NCBI RefSeq assembly: GCF_001437055.1
Contig: NZ_JQBW01000009.1
Location: forward strand, 125,209-189,208
Direction: 5' to 3'
Source of the DNA: Limosilactobacillus secaliphilus
GTDB lineage: Bacteria > Bacillota > Bacilli > Lactobacillales > Lactobacillaceae
DNA: 64,000 nt
The notes below the pieces were generated by a model. It searched no databases and had not been told where the DNA came from. It saw only the letters and a list, made by a program, of their open reading frames with translations. The position numbers and the translations under genes were made by a program. Positions 7,037 to 17,132 of the stretch are shown one piece after another (positions within the stretch are counted from its first letter, which is position 1; the number at the start of each line of letters is the position of its first letter).

Positions 7037-7966
7037 TTATTGATCGTTGACGTGTAAGTCGAGAACGTCGGGCCGGCTATAGTGGCCGATCGCATCCATT
7101 TCCATCTTGCTTTGGGGAACCTCATTCATTGGTAGGTCGGCATAGATGATGGTTTTATCATCCCAGACCGGTTGCGTTAGATAGTGGCCATACGGATCAA
7201 CGACACAACTACCGCCACGACAGACCCGATCATCTAGCTTGGCAATTTCTTCGTTCGCATGCAGCAGTTTCGTCGGGTAGTCGGTCTTGTTGATGATCAT
7301 ATCGGAGTTGATAAAGAAGACATGGCCTTCGATAGCGATGTGCTTGATGGTATCCTGCCATTCGGGATTGTCATTGGTGTTTGGCGAAATGTAAATGCTG
7401 ATTCCCTTTTGATAGAGGGCAACCCGTGCTAATGGCATGTAGCTTTCCCAGCAGATCAGACTGCCCATCTTGCCCCAAGGAGTGTCGATGACCGGGAAAT
7501 AGTCCTTATTAGCATCCGCCCACACGAGGCGTTCGCTGCCCGTTGGCTTGAGTTTACGGTGGACGGCTAGCAGGCTCCCATCAGGGCCAAAGAAGAGGTT
7601 TGAATTATAGAGACTGCCAGAAACCTGGTCGCGCTCGGAAACACCGATGCTCAGGTAGGCGTGGGCTTGAGCAGCTGCCTGTCCCAGTGCTTTGGTTTCG
7701 GGACCGGGGACAACCACTGAGTTATCGCAGTAGCGCCACCAATCTTTGCGCCCGCTCTCATGCCGGCCACCGACAACGAAGCCAAAATTCATGCCAAAGG
7801 GATAACCCGGGATAAACAATTCGGGAAAGACAATCAGTTCTGGTGACTTGGCCTGTGCCTGTTGAATGAGCGCAATTGCTTTGTCAGTAGAAGCCTTTTT
7901 ATCAAAGAGGACGGGGCTATCCTGGATCAAGGCAATCTTACAGTGGTCTTCTTTAAAGTCTTTCAT
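7037..7966 (-). CDS. Carbon-nitrogen hydrolase (nitrilase family)
   Basis: A 309-residue member of the nitrilase superfamily with the Glu-Lys-Cys triad visible: E49 in VFPELFIPGYP, K138 in HRKLKPTG, C172 in LICWESYMP. The HRKLKPT and CWESYMP contexts and the length match true nitrilases/cyanide-dihydratase-like enzymes better than omega-amidases or N-carbamoylases, so a nitrile or related C-N substrate converted to the acid and ammonia is likely. The natural substrate is unknown. AAGGAGG precedes the start. It lies 45 bases downstream of the phosphatase gene on the same strand and the pair probably forms an operon. Confidence 0.85.
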   Translation of the reverse strand: MKDFKEDHCKIALIQDSPVLFDKKASTDKAIALIQQAQAKSPELIVFPELFIPGYPFGMNFGFVVGGRHESGRKDWWRYCDNSVVVPGPETKALGQAAAQAHAYLSIGVSERDQVSGSLYNSNLFFGPDGSLLAVHRKLKPTGSERLVWADANKDYFPVIDTPWGKMGSLICWESYMPLARVALYQKGISIYISPNTNDNPEWQDTIKHIAIEGHVFFINSDMIINKTDYPTKLLHANEEIAKLDDRVCRGGSCVVDPYGHYLTQPVWDDKTIIYADLPMNEVPQSKMEMDAIGHYSRPDVLDLHVNDQ

Positions 7967-8011
7967 GATAGAACCTCCTTAGGGTATTAGGGTAATTGGG
8001 GGAGTTTGACA

Positions 8012-8770
8012 TTAAACGAGAAACTTGTTCCTGAAGTCTTCAATATCTTTGGCAGTGAAACCGAACCGCTGGGTGAACAAATTTTCAGCCGAACCCCAGC
8101 CGTCGTGAATCGTCTGCAAAAAGCCCTTCATGACTGGGCCATCGCCCTTGGTAACGTTCATGTTGGCGATCATCTGGCTGAGCTCATCGTTAGTTTTGAG
8201 CTGGTCACTCATCGCAAAGCTATACAGTTGGTTGGTCAGCAGGTAGTCTTTGATAATGGTGTTGTCGTCAACGCCGAGAACTGCCATGATCAAGGCTGAA
8301 ACCATGCCAGTCCGGTCTTTGCCGGCACTGCAGTGGAAGACCAGTGCATCACCAGCAGGCAGGTTGAGCAGCTCGTGCAGGACCTGTTTGAAGGCCAACT
8401 GGCTGTGCACATTGAGGAGGACATGTTGGTAAATGTTGCCCAGCATGTCGTTAAATTCATGGACACCTGGCACATCGAGCTGTTCGTCGTCCTCACCATT
8501 TTCTGCATACACATGTGCGTCCACATACTTCACACCGGACCAATGGCGATCCGGGGCCGTCATCTGTTCAAAGCTGCTCCGCAAATCACAATCAACGGTG
8601 ATATTCAAAGCAGACAACTTTTGCCGGTCATGATGGGAGAGACGACTGAGGTCATCGGCACGGTAAATAGTGCCCCATTTGATGGCCCGGCCATCCTGTG
8701 TCTGATAACCGCCTAAATCACGGAAATTCATTGGTCCGTCTAGTGTTATCACCCGTTCATGCTTACTCAA
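8012..8770 (-). CDS. Tyrosine/serine protein phosphatase (dual-specificity type)
   Basis: A 252-residue protein with the P-loop phosphatase signature HCSAGKDRTG (nucleophile C147, phosphate-binding R153). The N-terminal NFRDLGGYQTQDGR segment and IYRADDLSRLS are typical of the LipA/IphP-like family found in Listeria and lactobacilli, which act on phosphotyrosine and in some cases phosphoinositides. There is no signal peptide, so it is expected in the cytoplasm. It is the first gene of a probable two-gene minus-strand unit with the nitrilase. A divergent promoter region separates it from the membrane-protein gene at 8898. Confidence 0.88.
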   Translation of the reverse strand: MSKHERVITLDGPMNFRDLGGYQTQDGRAIKWGTIYRADDLSRLSHHDRQKLSALNITVDCDLRSSFEQMTAPDRHWSGVKYVDAHVYAENGEDDEQLDVPGVHEFNDMLGNIYQHVLLNVHSQLAFKQVLHELLNLPAGDALVFHCSAGKDRTGMVSALIMAVLGVDDNTIIKDYLLTNQLYSFAMSDQLKTNDELSQMIANMNVTKGDGPVMKGFLQTIHDGWGSAENLFTQRFGFTAKDIEDFRNKFLV

Positions 8771-8897
8771 ACTGACCCCTCCTAACTTTCTAGCTATATT
8801 TTACAAATTGCAGGGCAGGGTGTCGAGTAAACTGAGATGGACATCGTTAATTGACAGGTTTAAAATCAATCTGTTGACATTTTACGGAGGAAATTTT

Positions 8898-9575
8898 ATG
8901 GCAAACGAAGAACGATTTGGATTATCAGCAGAAGAAAAGCAGACAGCATTAGCCGCAATTGACCAGCGCTTGGATAAGCTGAAAGACACGCAGGCTTTAC
9001 ATTTAAGCGACGACGAGATTGCCAAGTTGCGGGCCGACTTTCTAGAACACAATCATTATGGCAAGTATGAGGACATGCTGAACCATGAGATTTTGGAAGG
9101 TCGGGGTGAACTGGGGCGCTTGAACGTCCGCCTCAATGATTATGCGAAGGCTCAGCCAGCCTTTAACCAGTTGATGCGCAACCACCATGATTATGCACCG
9201 GCTTACCTTGACCAAAAAATCAGTATTGGCTTGTTTGTGATTGCCCTACTGGTGGTGATTGCAGGCGCCTTTACCTCGGTTTTGCTGATTCAATTGGGCT
9301 TGCTGTTTGCCCTGGCTGCACTGGTGCTGGTATTCTTACGGCTCCGGTTCAACAGCAAGCAGAAGAAGTATCCACGTCAGTTGGCGGAAATCAACAAAGC
9401 GACTGCTCAAGCAAAGCAGGACCAGGCCGACTTTAACCGGTTAGGGCAGGAGTTTGTCACTGAACAGATGCAAGCTGACTATCGCCGCTTTTTAGCCAAC
9501 AAGTTGGGTGTGAAGAATAACGTGATTGAACAGTTAACGCCACCGCAGACGAAAACGGCAGCCCAGACCAAATAA
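8898..9575 (+). CDS. Hypothetical membrane protein
   Basis: A 225-residue protein of unknown function. The start at 8898 is supported by ACGGAGGA eight bases upstream. Residues about 1-105 are charged and helical; two adjacent membrane segments follow (about 108-128 and 131-148: IGLFVIALLVVIAGAF, then LLFALAALVLVFL); the C-terminal 75 residues are charged and Gln/Ala-rich, suggesting a coiled coil. A helical hairpin with both ends in the cytoplasm is the likely topology. Single-gene unit ending at a strong terminator. Confidence 0.7.
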   Translation: MANEERFGLSAEEKQTALAAIDQRLDKLKDTQALHLSDDEIAKLRADFLEHNHYGKYEDMLNHEILEGRGELGRLNVRLNDYAKAQPAFNQLMRNHHDYAPAYLDQKISIGLFVIALLVVIAGAFTSVLLIQLGLLFALAALVLVFLRLRFNSKQKKYPRQLAEINKATAQAKQDQADFNRLGQEFVTEQMQADYRRFLANKLGVKNNVIEQLTPPQTKTAAQTK

Positions 9576-9577
9576 CA

Positions 9578-9612
9578 AAACCGTTGATGACATGATCATC
9601 AACGGTTTTTTA
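9578..9612. terminator. Bidirectional terminator
   Basis: 13-base stem AAACCGTTGATGA / TCATCAACGGTTT with flanking T and A tracts, between convergent genes. Confidence 0.85.
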
Positions 9613-9630
9613 GTTGCTAAAACAGTTGGA

Positions 9631-10323
9631 TTATTGGTAAAGCAATTTAATGGTTCGCCGGTCGAGCTTGGTGATGCCGGTCCGGACATTGCGCGGGATC
9701 ATTACGCTGTTCTCGTATTCTGGCGCATGGGCCAATCCCAGTGCGTGGCCCAATTCGTGTTGAGCCACTTCGCTACGAAAACCGCGGCTGCTTAAAGCCA
9801 GTTGATTGGGATCAAGCGTGGAGGTTGCGCTGAGTAGGGCGTGTTTGTCGGGATCGTAGGACGTTTTAGTCGAGCCGAGGTCGGAATGATTGGTGCCGAC
9901 TGAGCTATTAACACTGTCGGCACTCAGGTCACCACTCTTGGCAAAGACATTCGCATGCGAGGCTTTCTTCGTCCACACAAAGTGAATAGTCCCGGTCCGA
10001 TTCCAGGCTTTAACTGCGTCTCGAAACGCCTGCTTGACCTGTGGGTTGCCCGCTTCCATATAGATGTAGATGCGACGATGACTCCAGCGATAGCCTTCAG
10101 TGGGGGTTGGGGTCTTATCCGGGATTGACAACGCGTGTTGGGGAGTGGACCGTTTGACCGCGTAGTCATTGTTCGGATGATCATCATCATTGTCGAAGTA
10201 ATTACTGCTGGAATTGATTGCGGGCAGGGCAGTATCGGCGCGAGCCAGCAGGGGAGTCCCCCAAACCATTAGGGAGGCTAAGAGCGTCGTTATAAGATTG
10301 GTGATGGTTTGACGCTTTTTCAT
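9631..10323 (-). CDS. Secreted matrixin-like zinc metalloprotease
   Basis: A 230-residue protein with an N-terminal signal peptide (basic MKKRQ start, hydrophobic stretch to about residue 27, probable cleavage after ARA). The zinc motif HELGHALGLAH (about residues 189-199) is the extended HEXXHXXGXXH of metzincins, and a Met shortly downstream (SVMIP) could be the Met-turn. Families of this kind in lactobacilli are annotated as matrixin (M10) proteases. Targets are unknown; an extracellular or wall location follows from the signal peptide and lack of an anchor. The start follows GAAAAGGAAGTG. Confidence 0.82.
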   Translation of the reverse strand: MKKRQTITNLITTLLASLMVWGTPLLARADTALPAINSSSNYFDNDDDHPNNDYAVKRSTPQHALSIPDKTPTPTEGYRWSHRRIYIYMEAGNPQVKQAFRDAVKAWNRTGTIHFVWTKKASHANVFAKSGDLSADSVNSSVGTNHSDLGSTKTSYDPDKHALLSATSTLDPNQLALSSRGFRSEVAQHELGHALGLAHAPEYENSVMIPRNVRTGITKLDRRTIKLLYQ

Positions 10324-10406
10324 AACGACACTTCCTTTTCATAACTTAAGATCATGATCGAGTTTACCGTTATCACTCTTTATCTGGCAAGTAATAAAAC
10401 TTACTG

Positions 10407-10448
10407 CTTACATTTGCGGGATATGCTGTTATAATGTAAGCGCTAACA
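10407..10448 (+). promoter_or_regulatory. Promoter with perfect cre box
   Basis: CTTACA (10407-10412), 17-base spacer, TATAAT (10430-10435), then TGTAAGCGCTAACA (10435-10448), which matches the CcpA operator consensus TGNAANCGNTNNCA at every defined base. Its position over the transcription start predicts carbon-catabolite repression. Confidence 0.75.
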
Positions 10449-10469
10449 TGTAGACTAATGAAGGGATCA

Positions 10470-10865
10470 ATGATAATCGTGCAGATGCTTGAAGTAAGTC
10501 CGACCACCAAGCCACAAAAGATAGTTCGGTCACAGTCGCTTGTTTGGGGTTTATATGTGAAGACGTTTCGCCAGTTATGTCAGTTGCTTGGTATTGACGA
10601 TACTTATTGCGGAGCAGATTGGTTTGGGATATTAGGACCCAATGGCAGTCTGGCAGTTGTCCGGCAACCAGCGCTGCAAATCCATCAAAAACTATCGTGG
10701 TCGCTTACTTGGCAGCTGCGTTTGCAAGTGATTTACGACCTGGTGCAGGCAATGGTGACTTGTGAAAAGCATAGTCAACGCGATGAGTATTACTTTCGTT
10801 GTCGATCCGCACAGTTGATTAAATTCGGCATCAAGATTGTCGAAATGATTGAAGAGAATGCATGA
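10470..10865 (+). CDS. Hypothetical protein under catabolite control
   Basis: A 131-residue protein that I cannot assign. The start at 10470 is preferred over the ATG at 10458 because AAGGGA precedes it. No signal peptide or clear membrane helix is visible. The sequence has hydrophobic/aromatic patches (SLVWGLYVKTFRQLCQLLG) and five cysteines without CxxC spacing. It is an isolated gene between a promoter carrying a perfect cre box and a strong terminator, which argues that it is a real, regulated gene. Confidence 0.6.
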   Translation: MIIVQMLEVSPTTKPQKIVRSQSLVWGLYVKTFRQLCQLLGIDDTYCGADWFGILGPNGSLAVVRQPALQIHQKLSWSLTWQLRLQVIYDLVQAMVTCEKHSQRDEYYFRCRSAQLIKFGIKIVEMIEENA

Positions 10866-10876
10866 AGCTATAACAA

Positions 10877-10910
10877 AACCCTCTTTGAAGTTGTTCAAAG
10901 AGGGCTTTAT
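10877..10910. terminator. Terminator
   Basis: Stem CCCTCTTTGAA (10879-10889) / TTCAAAGAGGG (10894-10904) followed by CTTTATT; shared with the convergent ldh gene. Confidence 0.75.
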
Positions 10911-10934
10911 TAATTAAGTGGTTATTTGATTGAA

Positions 10935-11894
<960 letters not shown>

Positions 11895-12009
11895 TCAAAA
11901 CACTCTCTTTCTACACATTGTTAAAATAAGCACAAGCATTATGCTCAACGTTAGTTATTATACAACAGTTCACTATCGCATAATCACAAAAAATGTAAAT
12001 AGTAATGCT

Positions 12010-12195
12010 TTAACGGAAAAAGTTGGCCATTCCAAAGCCGACACTGGCCAAAATGAGCAAAATTGCCGGAATCAGGAGGACTTTAATAAAGATGGCAGCT
12101 AAGGTAAAGAGGATCAGGAAGCCTAATAACCAGAGCGAGAATTTGAAAAACTTCCATAAAATCCAGAGGACAAGGATCGCAATTAATAAGCTCAC
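12010..12195 (-). CDS. Small hydrophobic membrane protein
   Basis: A 61-residue, almost entirely hydrophobic protein with two predicted membrane helices (about 3-22 and 24-55, the latter possibly two short helices) and a basic KFFKF turn. No motif identifies a function. The start follows GAAAGAAGGTTG. Confidence 0.6.
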   Translation of the reverse strand: MSLLIAILVLWILWKFFKFSLWLLGFLILFTLAAIFIKVLLIPAILLILASVGFGMANFFR

Positions 12196-12372
12196 CTAAA
12201 TCAACCTTCTTTCACTCTTAAATTGACAAAATTATAACAGGAAACGGTGCGGCAAGCATACTGGGTGAACCGATTTACAAGATCTTTAACTTTTGTGTGC
12301 AATGGAGCTGTGGTAAAATACTAATACATGTAGTTATAGGTGAGTGAAGAACTTTAATAGGAGGTGATTACC

Positions 12373-12699
12373 ATTTTAAATCGGACCAAGCAATTCATGC
12401 GCAGCAACGACTTGAATTACAAAAAAGAATATATTCGTCCAATGATGACACCACAACATGTGTATGTCTTTCGGTTTGGCAAGCACAAACTCAATAACCG
12501 GGTAATCATCCGTTATTCACATACATGGACGGGAAGACTGAAGATCAATGAGATCGATGTGCGTTTGCACCACCAGCACCATCCCCGCATTTTCCGCACT
12601 GAAAATGACTTGCTCCTGTATTTGAGCCAGCACATGGCCAAGAAGCAAGCCAAGAAGGAAAAGAAGCTGGCTGAAGAAGCCGAGAGTAAAAAAGATTAA
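12373..12699 (+). CDS. Conserved-looking hypothetical protein with probable ATT start
   Basis: About 108 residues, basic, ending in a Lys/Glu-rich tail ([15 protein letters not shown]). There is no membrane segment. A perfect AGGAGG (12359-12364) lies eight bases before ATT 12373. The only upstream canonical codon, GTG 12364, starts inside the Shine-Dalgarno and cannot be used with it; the next ATG (12397) is too far away and would drop eight residues. The reading frame is coherent up to the ATT. ATT is a rare start, best known from infC, and lowers expression. The gene precedes prmA but a terminator separates them. Confidence 0.6.
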   Translation: MLNRTKQFMRSNDLNYKKEYIRPMMTPQHVYVFRFGKHKLNNRVIIRYSHTWTGRLKINEIDVRLHHQHHPRIFRTENDLLLYLSQHMAKKQAKKEKKLAEEAESKKD

Positions 12700-12713
12700 T
12701 TTAATGATTGTTG

Positions 12714-12740
12714 AGCGGCTTTTAGAGAGTCGCTTTTTTT
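12714..12740 (+). terminator. Terminator upstream of prmA
   Basis: Arms AGCGGCT (12714-12720) and AGTCGCT (12728-12734) with one G-U pair, followed by seven T. Partial read-through could feed prmA. Confidence 0.7.
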
Positions 12741-12757
12741 CGATTAGGAGGTTTGTT

Positions 12758-13714
12758 ATGGATTGGACAGCAGTAACGGTTGAGACAAGCAATGAAGCGG
12801 TGGAGGCCGTTAGTTACATCCTGACCGATTCCGGTGCCAACGGGGTCAAAATTGATAACGCTGCCGACTTTGCCAACTTGAAGCCGGGCAAGTATGGCCC
12901 TTACGGTGAGATTGTGGACCCTGACTCGCTGCCTCACCGAAAGTCCGGTGCGAGTGTGACCGGCTACTTCCCGCCGAAAGTGTTTATCCCTGAATTGATG
13001 AAGGACATTGAACAACGAGTTCTACAGTTGAAACAATTTGGTTTAAACCCCGAGCCCGCCAAAGTTCACAGCGAGACGATCGATAACCAAGACTGGGCGA
13101 CTGTTTGGCAACGTTACTACCATCCGGTACGGGTAACCAGTCAGTTAACCGTTGTGCCTCAATGGGAAAATTATCAACCACAACAGGCCGGTGAAAAGGA
13201 GCTGATCTTGGATCCCGGCATGGCCTTTGGTACGGGTACTCACCCAACGACCAAGTTGATGCTCCAGGCACTGGAAATCGTACTACGGGGCGGTGAATCA
13301 ATTCTCGACGTTGGTACTGGGTCTGGTGTTTTAAGCATTGCCGCTAAGCAACTTGGTGCCGGTGACGTTTGGGCCTACGATATCGATGATGTTGCCGTTA
13401 AGTCGGCGCAGAAAAACATCGATCTGAACCCAGTGGCACACGATGTTCATCTGGGCGTTAACAACCTGCTGGACGGTATTCACAAGTCAGTTGACGTAGT
13501 GGTGGCCAACATTCTCGCGGAAATCATCGTGCCCCTAGTACCGCAAGCCATGGCCAATCTGAAACCGGGTGGCTACTTCTTGACCTCTGGCATCATTAAG
13601 GATAAGTTCCCGGTGGTTAAAAAGGCTGAAGAAGATGGCGGCTTCATCATTGATGAAACAATGCGGATGAAGGACTGGTATGGGATTATTGCCCACCGTC
13701 CAAAAGACGAATAA
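12758..13714 (+). CDS. prmA: Ribosomal protein L11 methyltransferase
   Basis: A 318-residue SAM-dependent methyltransferase that trimethylates ribosomal protein L11. The start at 12758 follows AGGAGG. The N-terminal substrate-binding domain (about 1-100, [18 protein letters not shown]) is followed by the conserved [14 protein letters not shown] linker, the SAM motif [19 protein letters not shown] and the NILA motif ([10 protein letters not shown]). Length is normal. It lies ten bases before rsmE, as in most Firmicutes. Confidence 0.94.
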   Translation: MDWTAVTVETSNEAVEAVSYILTDSGANGVKIDNAADFANLKPGKYGPYGEIVDPDSLPHRKSGASVTGYFPPKVFIPELMKDIEQRVLQLKQFGLNPEPAKVHSETIDNQDWATVWQRYYHPVRVTSQLTVVPQWENYQPQQAGEKELILDPGMAFGTGTHPTTKLMLQALEIVLRGGESILDVGTGSGVLSIAAKQLGAGDVWAYDIDDVAVKSAQKNIDLNPVAHDVHLGVNNLLDGIHKSVDVVVANILAEIIVPLVPQAMANLKPGGYFLTSGIIKDKFPVVKKAEEDGGFIIDETMRMKDWYGIIAHRPKDE

Positions 13715-13724
13715 GGAAGTTACT

Positions 13725-14465
13725 ATGCAACGATATTTTGTAAAGCAAATGCCTAAAGACAAGTTGGTTGAATTACCCACGGATGCTGCTCATCATTTTG
13801 TGCGGGTGATGCGGGCCACATCAGGCAGTCAATGTGAAGTTGTGTTGCCTGACCAGCGCGTTTTTCAAGCAGAGTTGGTCAATGCTGACCCGGCGACGGT
13901 CAAACTAGTGCAGCAATTAGATACCAAGCCTGAACTGCCGGTCCAAGTGGTGCTGGCATGCGGCTTGCCCAAGACTAAAGGCAAACCCGAGTTGATTGTA
14001 CAGAAGGGGACCGAACTGGGTGCCAGTCGGATTGTCTTCTTTGCTGCACAGCGGTCGATCAGCCAGTGGCGGGCTAATAAGGTGGCCAAGAAGCTGGACC
14101 ACCTGCAAAAAATTGCTCACGCAGCGGCTGAACAATCGCACCGGACCCAGATCCCTCAGGTGACCTATTACGACAGCCTGACGAATTGTCTGGATCATGA
14201 GCAGACCGACTACAAAATTGTGGCCTATGAGGAATCGGCCAAGCAAGGCGAGCACGCTCAACTGGTGCAGACGTTGAAACAAATCCAGGCCAATCAAAGT
14301 CTGCTGGCCGTTTTTGGCCCAGAAGGCGGGTTGACTGAAGACGAAGTGCAAATGATGGCAAAGAGGGGCATTAAAGCCGCCGGACTCGGGCCGCGCATCC
14401 TGCGAACGGAAACTGCGCCACTGTACTTCCTGGCTTGCGTTTCTTACCAGCTGGAACTGGATTAG
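13725..14465 (+). CDS. rsmE: 16S rRNA (uracil(1498)-N(3))-methyltransferase
   Basis: A 246-residue SPOUT-class methyltransferase that methylates U1498 of 16S rRNA. An N-terminal PUA-like domain (MQRYFVKQ, HHFVRVMRATSGSQ) precedes the knot region, whose conserved pieces are GPEGGLTEDEV and LGPRILRTETAPLYFLA. The start at 13725 follows AAGGAAG. Probably translated with prmA from one transcript. Confidence 0.94.
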   Translation: MQRYFVKQMPKDKLVELPTDAAHHFVRVMRATSGSQCEVVLPDQRVFQAELVNADPATVKLVQQLDTKPELPVQVVLACGLPKTKGKPELIVQKGTELGASRIVFFAAQRSISQWRANKVAKKLDHLQKIAHAAAEQSHRTQIPQVTYYDSLTNCLDHEQTDYKIVAYEESAKQGEHAQLVQTLKQIQANQSLLAVFGPEGGLTEDEVQMMAKRGIKAAGLGPRILRTETAPLYFLACVSYQLELD

Positions 14466-14547
14466 AGATGTCGTGATTAAATCCATGCAAAGCAGCGTGC
14501 GTATGGTAAAATAGCCCCATTACAAGACTGAATGAAGGATTGAAATA

Positions 14548-14874
14548 GTGATGAAGCAAATCGGACAAAAGATTGACAAAAAACTGTGGGTCGCAAGCCT
14601 GATCGTTGGGGTGGTAGTGACCGCCCTCGTTGGTAAATTGCCATTTATTCATAAAACTTTGATGATGGTCATTTTCTTGCTCCTAAGCTTGTTTGCCTGC
14701 TGGACAGGTTGGTATCTACGCAAGCAATCACGCGGATGGCAGCTGCTTGTCTTTCCGGCTTGTTTCATGATTGGTGCCTACTTCTTTGTTCCGCGTTATT
14801 GTTGGTACCTGGTGCTGGTCTACCTGGGACTAGCTTATCTGAGCTGGTCACTTGCCCGTGAACGGAACAATTAA
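14548..14874 (+). CDS. Small integral membrane protein
   Basis: A 108-residue protein with about four membrane helices (LWVASLIVGVVVTALVG; MMVIFLLLSLFACWTGWYL; LLVFPACFMIGAYFFV; WYLVLVYLGLAYL). GTG 14548 is the likely start (GAAGGA nine bases before). No function can be assigned. It ends 17 bases before rel and probably shares its transcript. Confidence 0.65.
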   Translation: MMKQIGQKIDKKLWVASLIVGVVVTALVGKLPFIHKTLMMVIFLLLSLFACWTGWYLRKQSRGWQLLVFPACFMIGAYFFVPRYCWYLVLVYLGLAYLSWSLARERNN

Positions 14875-14891
14875 AGAATGGACGGGAGCAT

Positions 14892-17123
14892 ATGTCGCAG
14901 ACAAAAGAATTAACTCATGAAGACGTGAAGCATATGGTTGAAGGCTACATGAATAAGGAACATGTGGCCTTGGTTGAACGTGCTTACCACTTTGCTGCGG
15001 TTGCTCATCATGATCAGAAACGGCAGTCGGGGGAACCTTACATCATTCATCCGATCCAAGTTGCCGGTATTCTAGCCGAATTGCATATGGATCCAGAAAC
15101 GGTGTGTGCCGGTTACATGCATGACATCGTTGAGGATACGGGGGCAACGTTGGATGACATTCGGGAACTCTTTGGGCCCACGATTGCGATGATTGTTGAT
15201 GGCGATACCAAGATCAGCAAGATTCACTATAAGTCCAACAAAGAACAGATGGCCGAGACGCACCGGAAGTTACTGCTGGCAATGAGCAAGGACATCCGGG
15301 TCATGATCGTTAAATTGGCGGACCGGCTGCACAATATGCGGACGCTGCAACACTTGCGTCCAGACAAGCAACGGCGTATTGCCAACGAAACTTTGGAAAT
15401 CTATGCTCCCATTGCTGATCGTTTAGGGATCAGTACGATCAAGTGGGAGTTGGAAGACCTGTCCCTGCGTTACTTGAACCCACAGCAGTACTACCGGATT
15501 GCGCACTTGATGCACTCACGGCGCGATCAGCGGGTTTCATACATCAATGAAGCTGTGGAGAAAGTGAAGGCGGCCATTTCTGACCTTAAATTGGGTCCCA
15601 ACGTTGAGATTTACGGGCGGCCGAAGCACATCTACTCCATCTACCGCAAGATGGTTACTCAACACAAGCAGTTTAGCGAGATCTATGACTTGCTGGCCGT
15701 ACGGGTCGTTGTTGACTCTGTACGGGACTGCTATGCCGTCTTAGGTGCAATCCATACCACTTGGACGCCAATGCCGGGTCGGTTCAAGGACTATATCGCC
15801 ATGCCAAAAGCAAACGGCTACCAGTCCTTGCACACCACCGTAATTGGTCCTAAGGGTCATCCGTTGGAAATCCAAATCCGGACCCATAAGATGCACCAAG
15901 TGGCTGAATATGGGGTTGCGGCTCACTGGGCATACAAGGAAGGCAAGACCAATGGGATCGCCATCAACCGCGACAGCCAGAAGCTGAACGTGGTTAAGGA
16001 AATCCTAGAGATGCGCAACGAAAGCCACGACACCGATGAATTCATGCAGGGTGTCCAAAGTGACGTCTTCACGGACAAGGTCTATGCCTTTACGCCAAAG
16101 GGTGACGTCATCGAGATGCCAAAGGGTGCCGGTCCACTGGATATGGCCTACCAGATCCACACCGAAGTCGGCAACCACGCTACTGGGGCAAAGGTCAATG
16201 GCCACATTGTTCCCCTAGATTACGACATCAAGAACGGTGACATTGTCGACATTTTGACTTCGCCATCATCGGCCGGTCCTAGTCGTGACTGGCTGAACCT
16301 GGTATCCACCCGGCGTGCGCGGAACAAGATTCACCAATTCTTCCGGGCTCATGATCGGGAGAAGAACATTGTTGACGGTCGTGCACAAATTGAACGTCTG
16401 TTACGAGAAGACGGCTTGGATCCAAATGATCTGATGACCGACGAGCAGGTTGACGCCGTTGCTAAGCAGATGCACTTCAAGAGCGGCGACGACCTGTTTG
16501 CCGCAGTGGGCTTCGGGGATGTACCGCCGATTGGTGTGCGCAACCGTTTCACTGCCAAGATTCGGCAAAAGCAGCGTAACGATCAGCAGCGTAAAGAAGA
16601 AAAGGCACTGATGGAAGACCACCAGACCTTGGAGAACAACACCAACAACAAGAACCACATTTCCAACGGTAACAGTGACGTGATTGTTGAAGGGGTTGAC
16701 AACTTGTTGACCCGGTTGAGTCATTGCTGCAGCCCGGTTCCCGGTGATCCAATTGTGGGCTACATCACCAAGGGGCGTGGTGTGTCCGTTCACCGGGTTG
16801 ATTGCCCGAACGTCAAGCAGGCCGAAAAGAGTGGTCAACGGCTGGTCAAGGTTTACTGGAGCAATCCTGAAGGTGACAAGACCAACTACAACGCCGATAT
16901 TGAGGTTCAAGGCTACAACCGCAATGGCCTGTTGAATGATGTCCTGCGTTCGATCAATAACAACACCCGTTTCTTAAACTCGGTAAATGGGAAACTGGAT
17001 CACAACCGCTTGGCAATCATCTCGGCCTCTGTCGGCGTGCGGAATGCTGAACACCTGCAGATCATCATGGACGCCTTGAAGAACATTCATGATGTATACG
17101 TGGTTAAGCGAGTGATTCATTAG
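14892..17123 (+). CDS. rel: Bifunctional (p)ppGpp synthetase/hydrolase
   Basis: A 743-residue RSH enzyme that makes and degrades (p)ppGpp in the stringent response. The N-terminal HD hydrolase domain carries H77-D78 in GYMHDIVED. The synthetase domain follows (about 230-370), with RFKDYIAMPKANGYQSLHTT; the RFKD motif marks a Rel/SpoT-type bifunctional enzyme rather than a RelA-type EXDD synthetase. A TGS domain (about 390-450, VYAFTPKGDVIEMPKGAGPL), a conserved Cys/His region (LTRLSHCCSPVPGDPIVGYI) and a C-terminal ACT domain complete the family layout. Length is normal. It is followed after nine bases by dtd, the usual Firmicutes arrangement. Confidence 0.96.
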   Translation: MSQTKELTHEDVKHMVEGYMNKEHVALVERAYHFAAVAHHDQKRQSGEPYIIHPIQVAGILAELHMDPETVCAGYMHDIVEDTGATLDDIRELFGPTIAMIVDGDTKISKIHYKSNKEQMAETHRKLLLAMSKDIRVMIVKLADRLHNMRTLQHLRPDKQRRIANETLEIYAPIADRLGISTIKWELEDLSLRYLNPQQYYRIAHLMHSRRDQRVSYINEAVEKVKAAISDLKLGPNVEIYGRPKHIYSIYRKMVTQHKQFSEIYDLLAVRVVVDSVRDCYAVLGAIHTTWTPMPGRFKDYIAMPKANGYQSLHTTVIGPKGHPLEIQIRTHKMHQVAEYGVAAHWAYKEGKTNGIAINRDSQKLNVVKEILEMRNESHDTDEFMQGVQSDVFTDKVYAFTPKGDVIEMPKGAGPLDMAYQIHTEVGNHATGAKVNGHIVPLDYDIKNGDIVDILTSPSSAGPSRDWLNLVSTRRARNKIHQFFRAHDREKNIVDGRAQIERLLREDGLDPNDLMTDEQVDAVAKQMHFKSGDDLFAAVGFGDVPPIGVRNRFTAKIRQKQRNDQQRKEEKALMEDHQTLENNTNNKNHISNGNSDVIVEGVDNLLTRLSHCCSPVPGDPIVGYITKGRGVSVHRVDCPNVKQAEKSGQRLVKVYWSNPEGDKTNYNADIEVQGYNRNGLLNDVLRSINNNTRFLNSVNGKLDHNRLAIISASVGVRNAEHLQIIMDALKNIHDVYVVKRVIH

Positions 17124-17132
17124 GAGGAGCAT

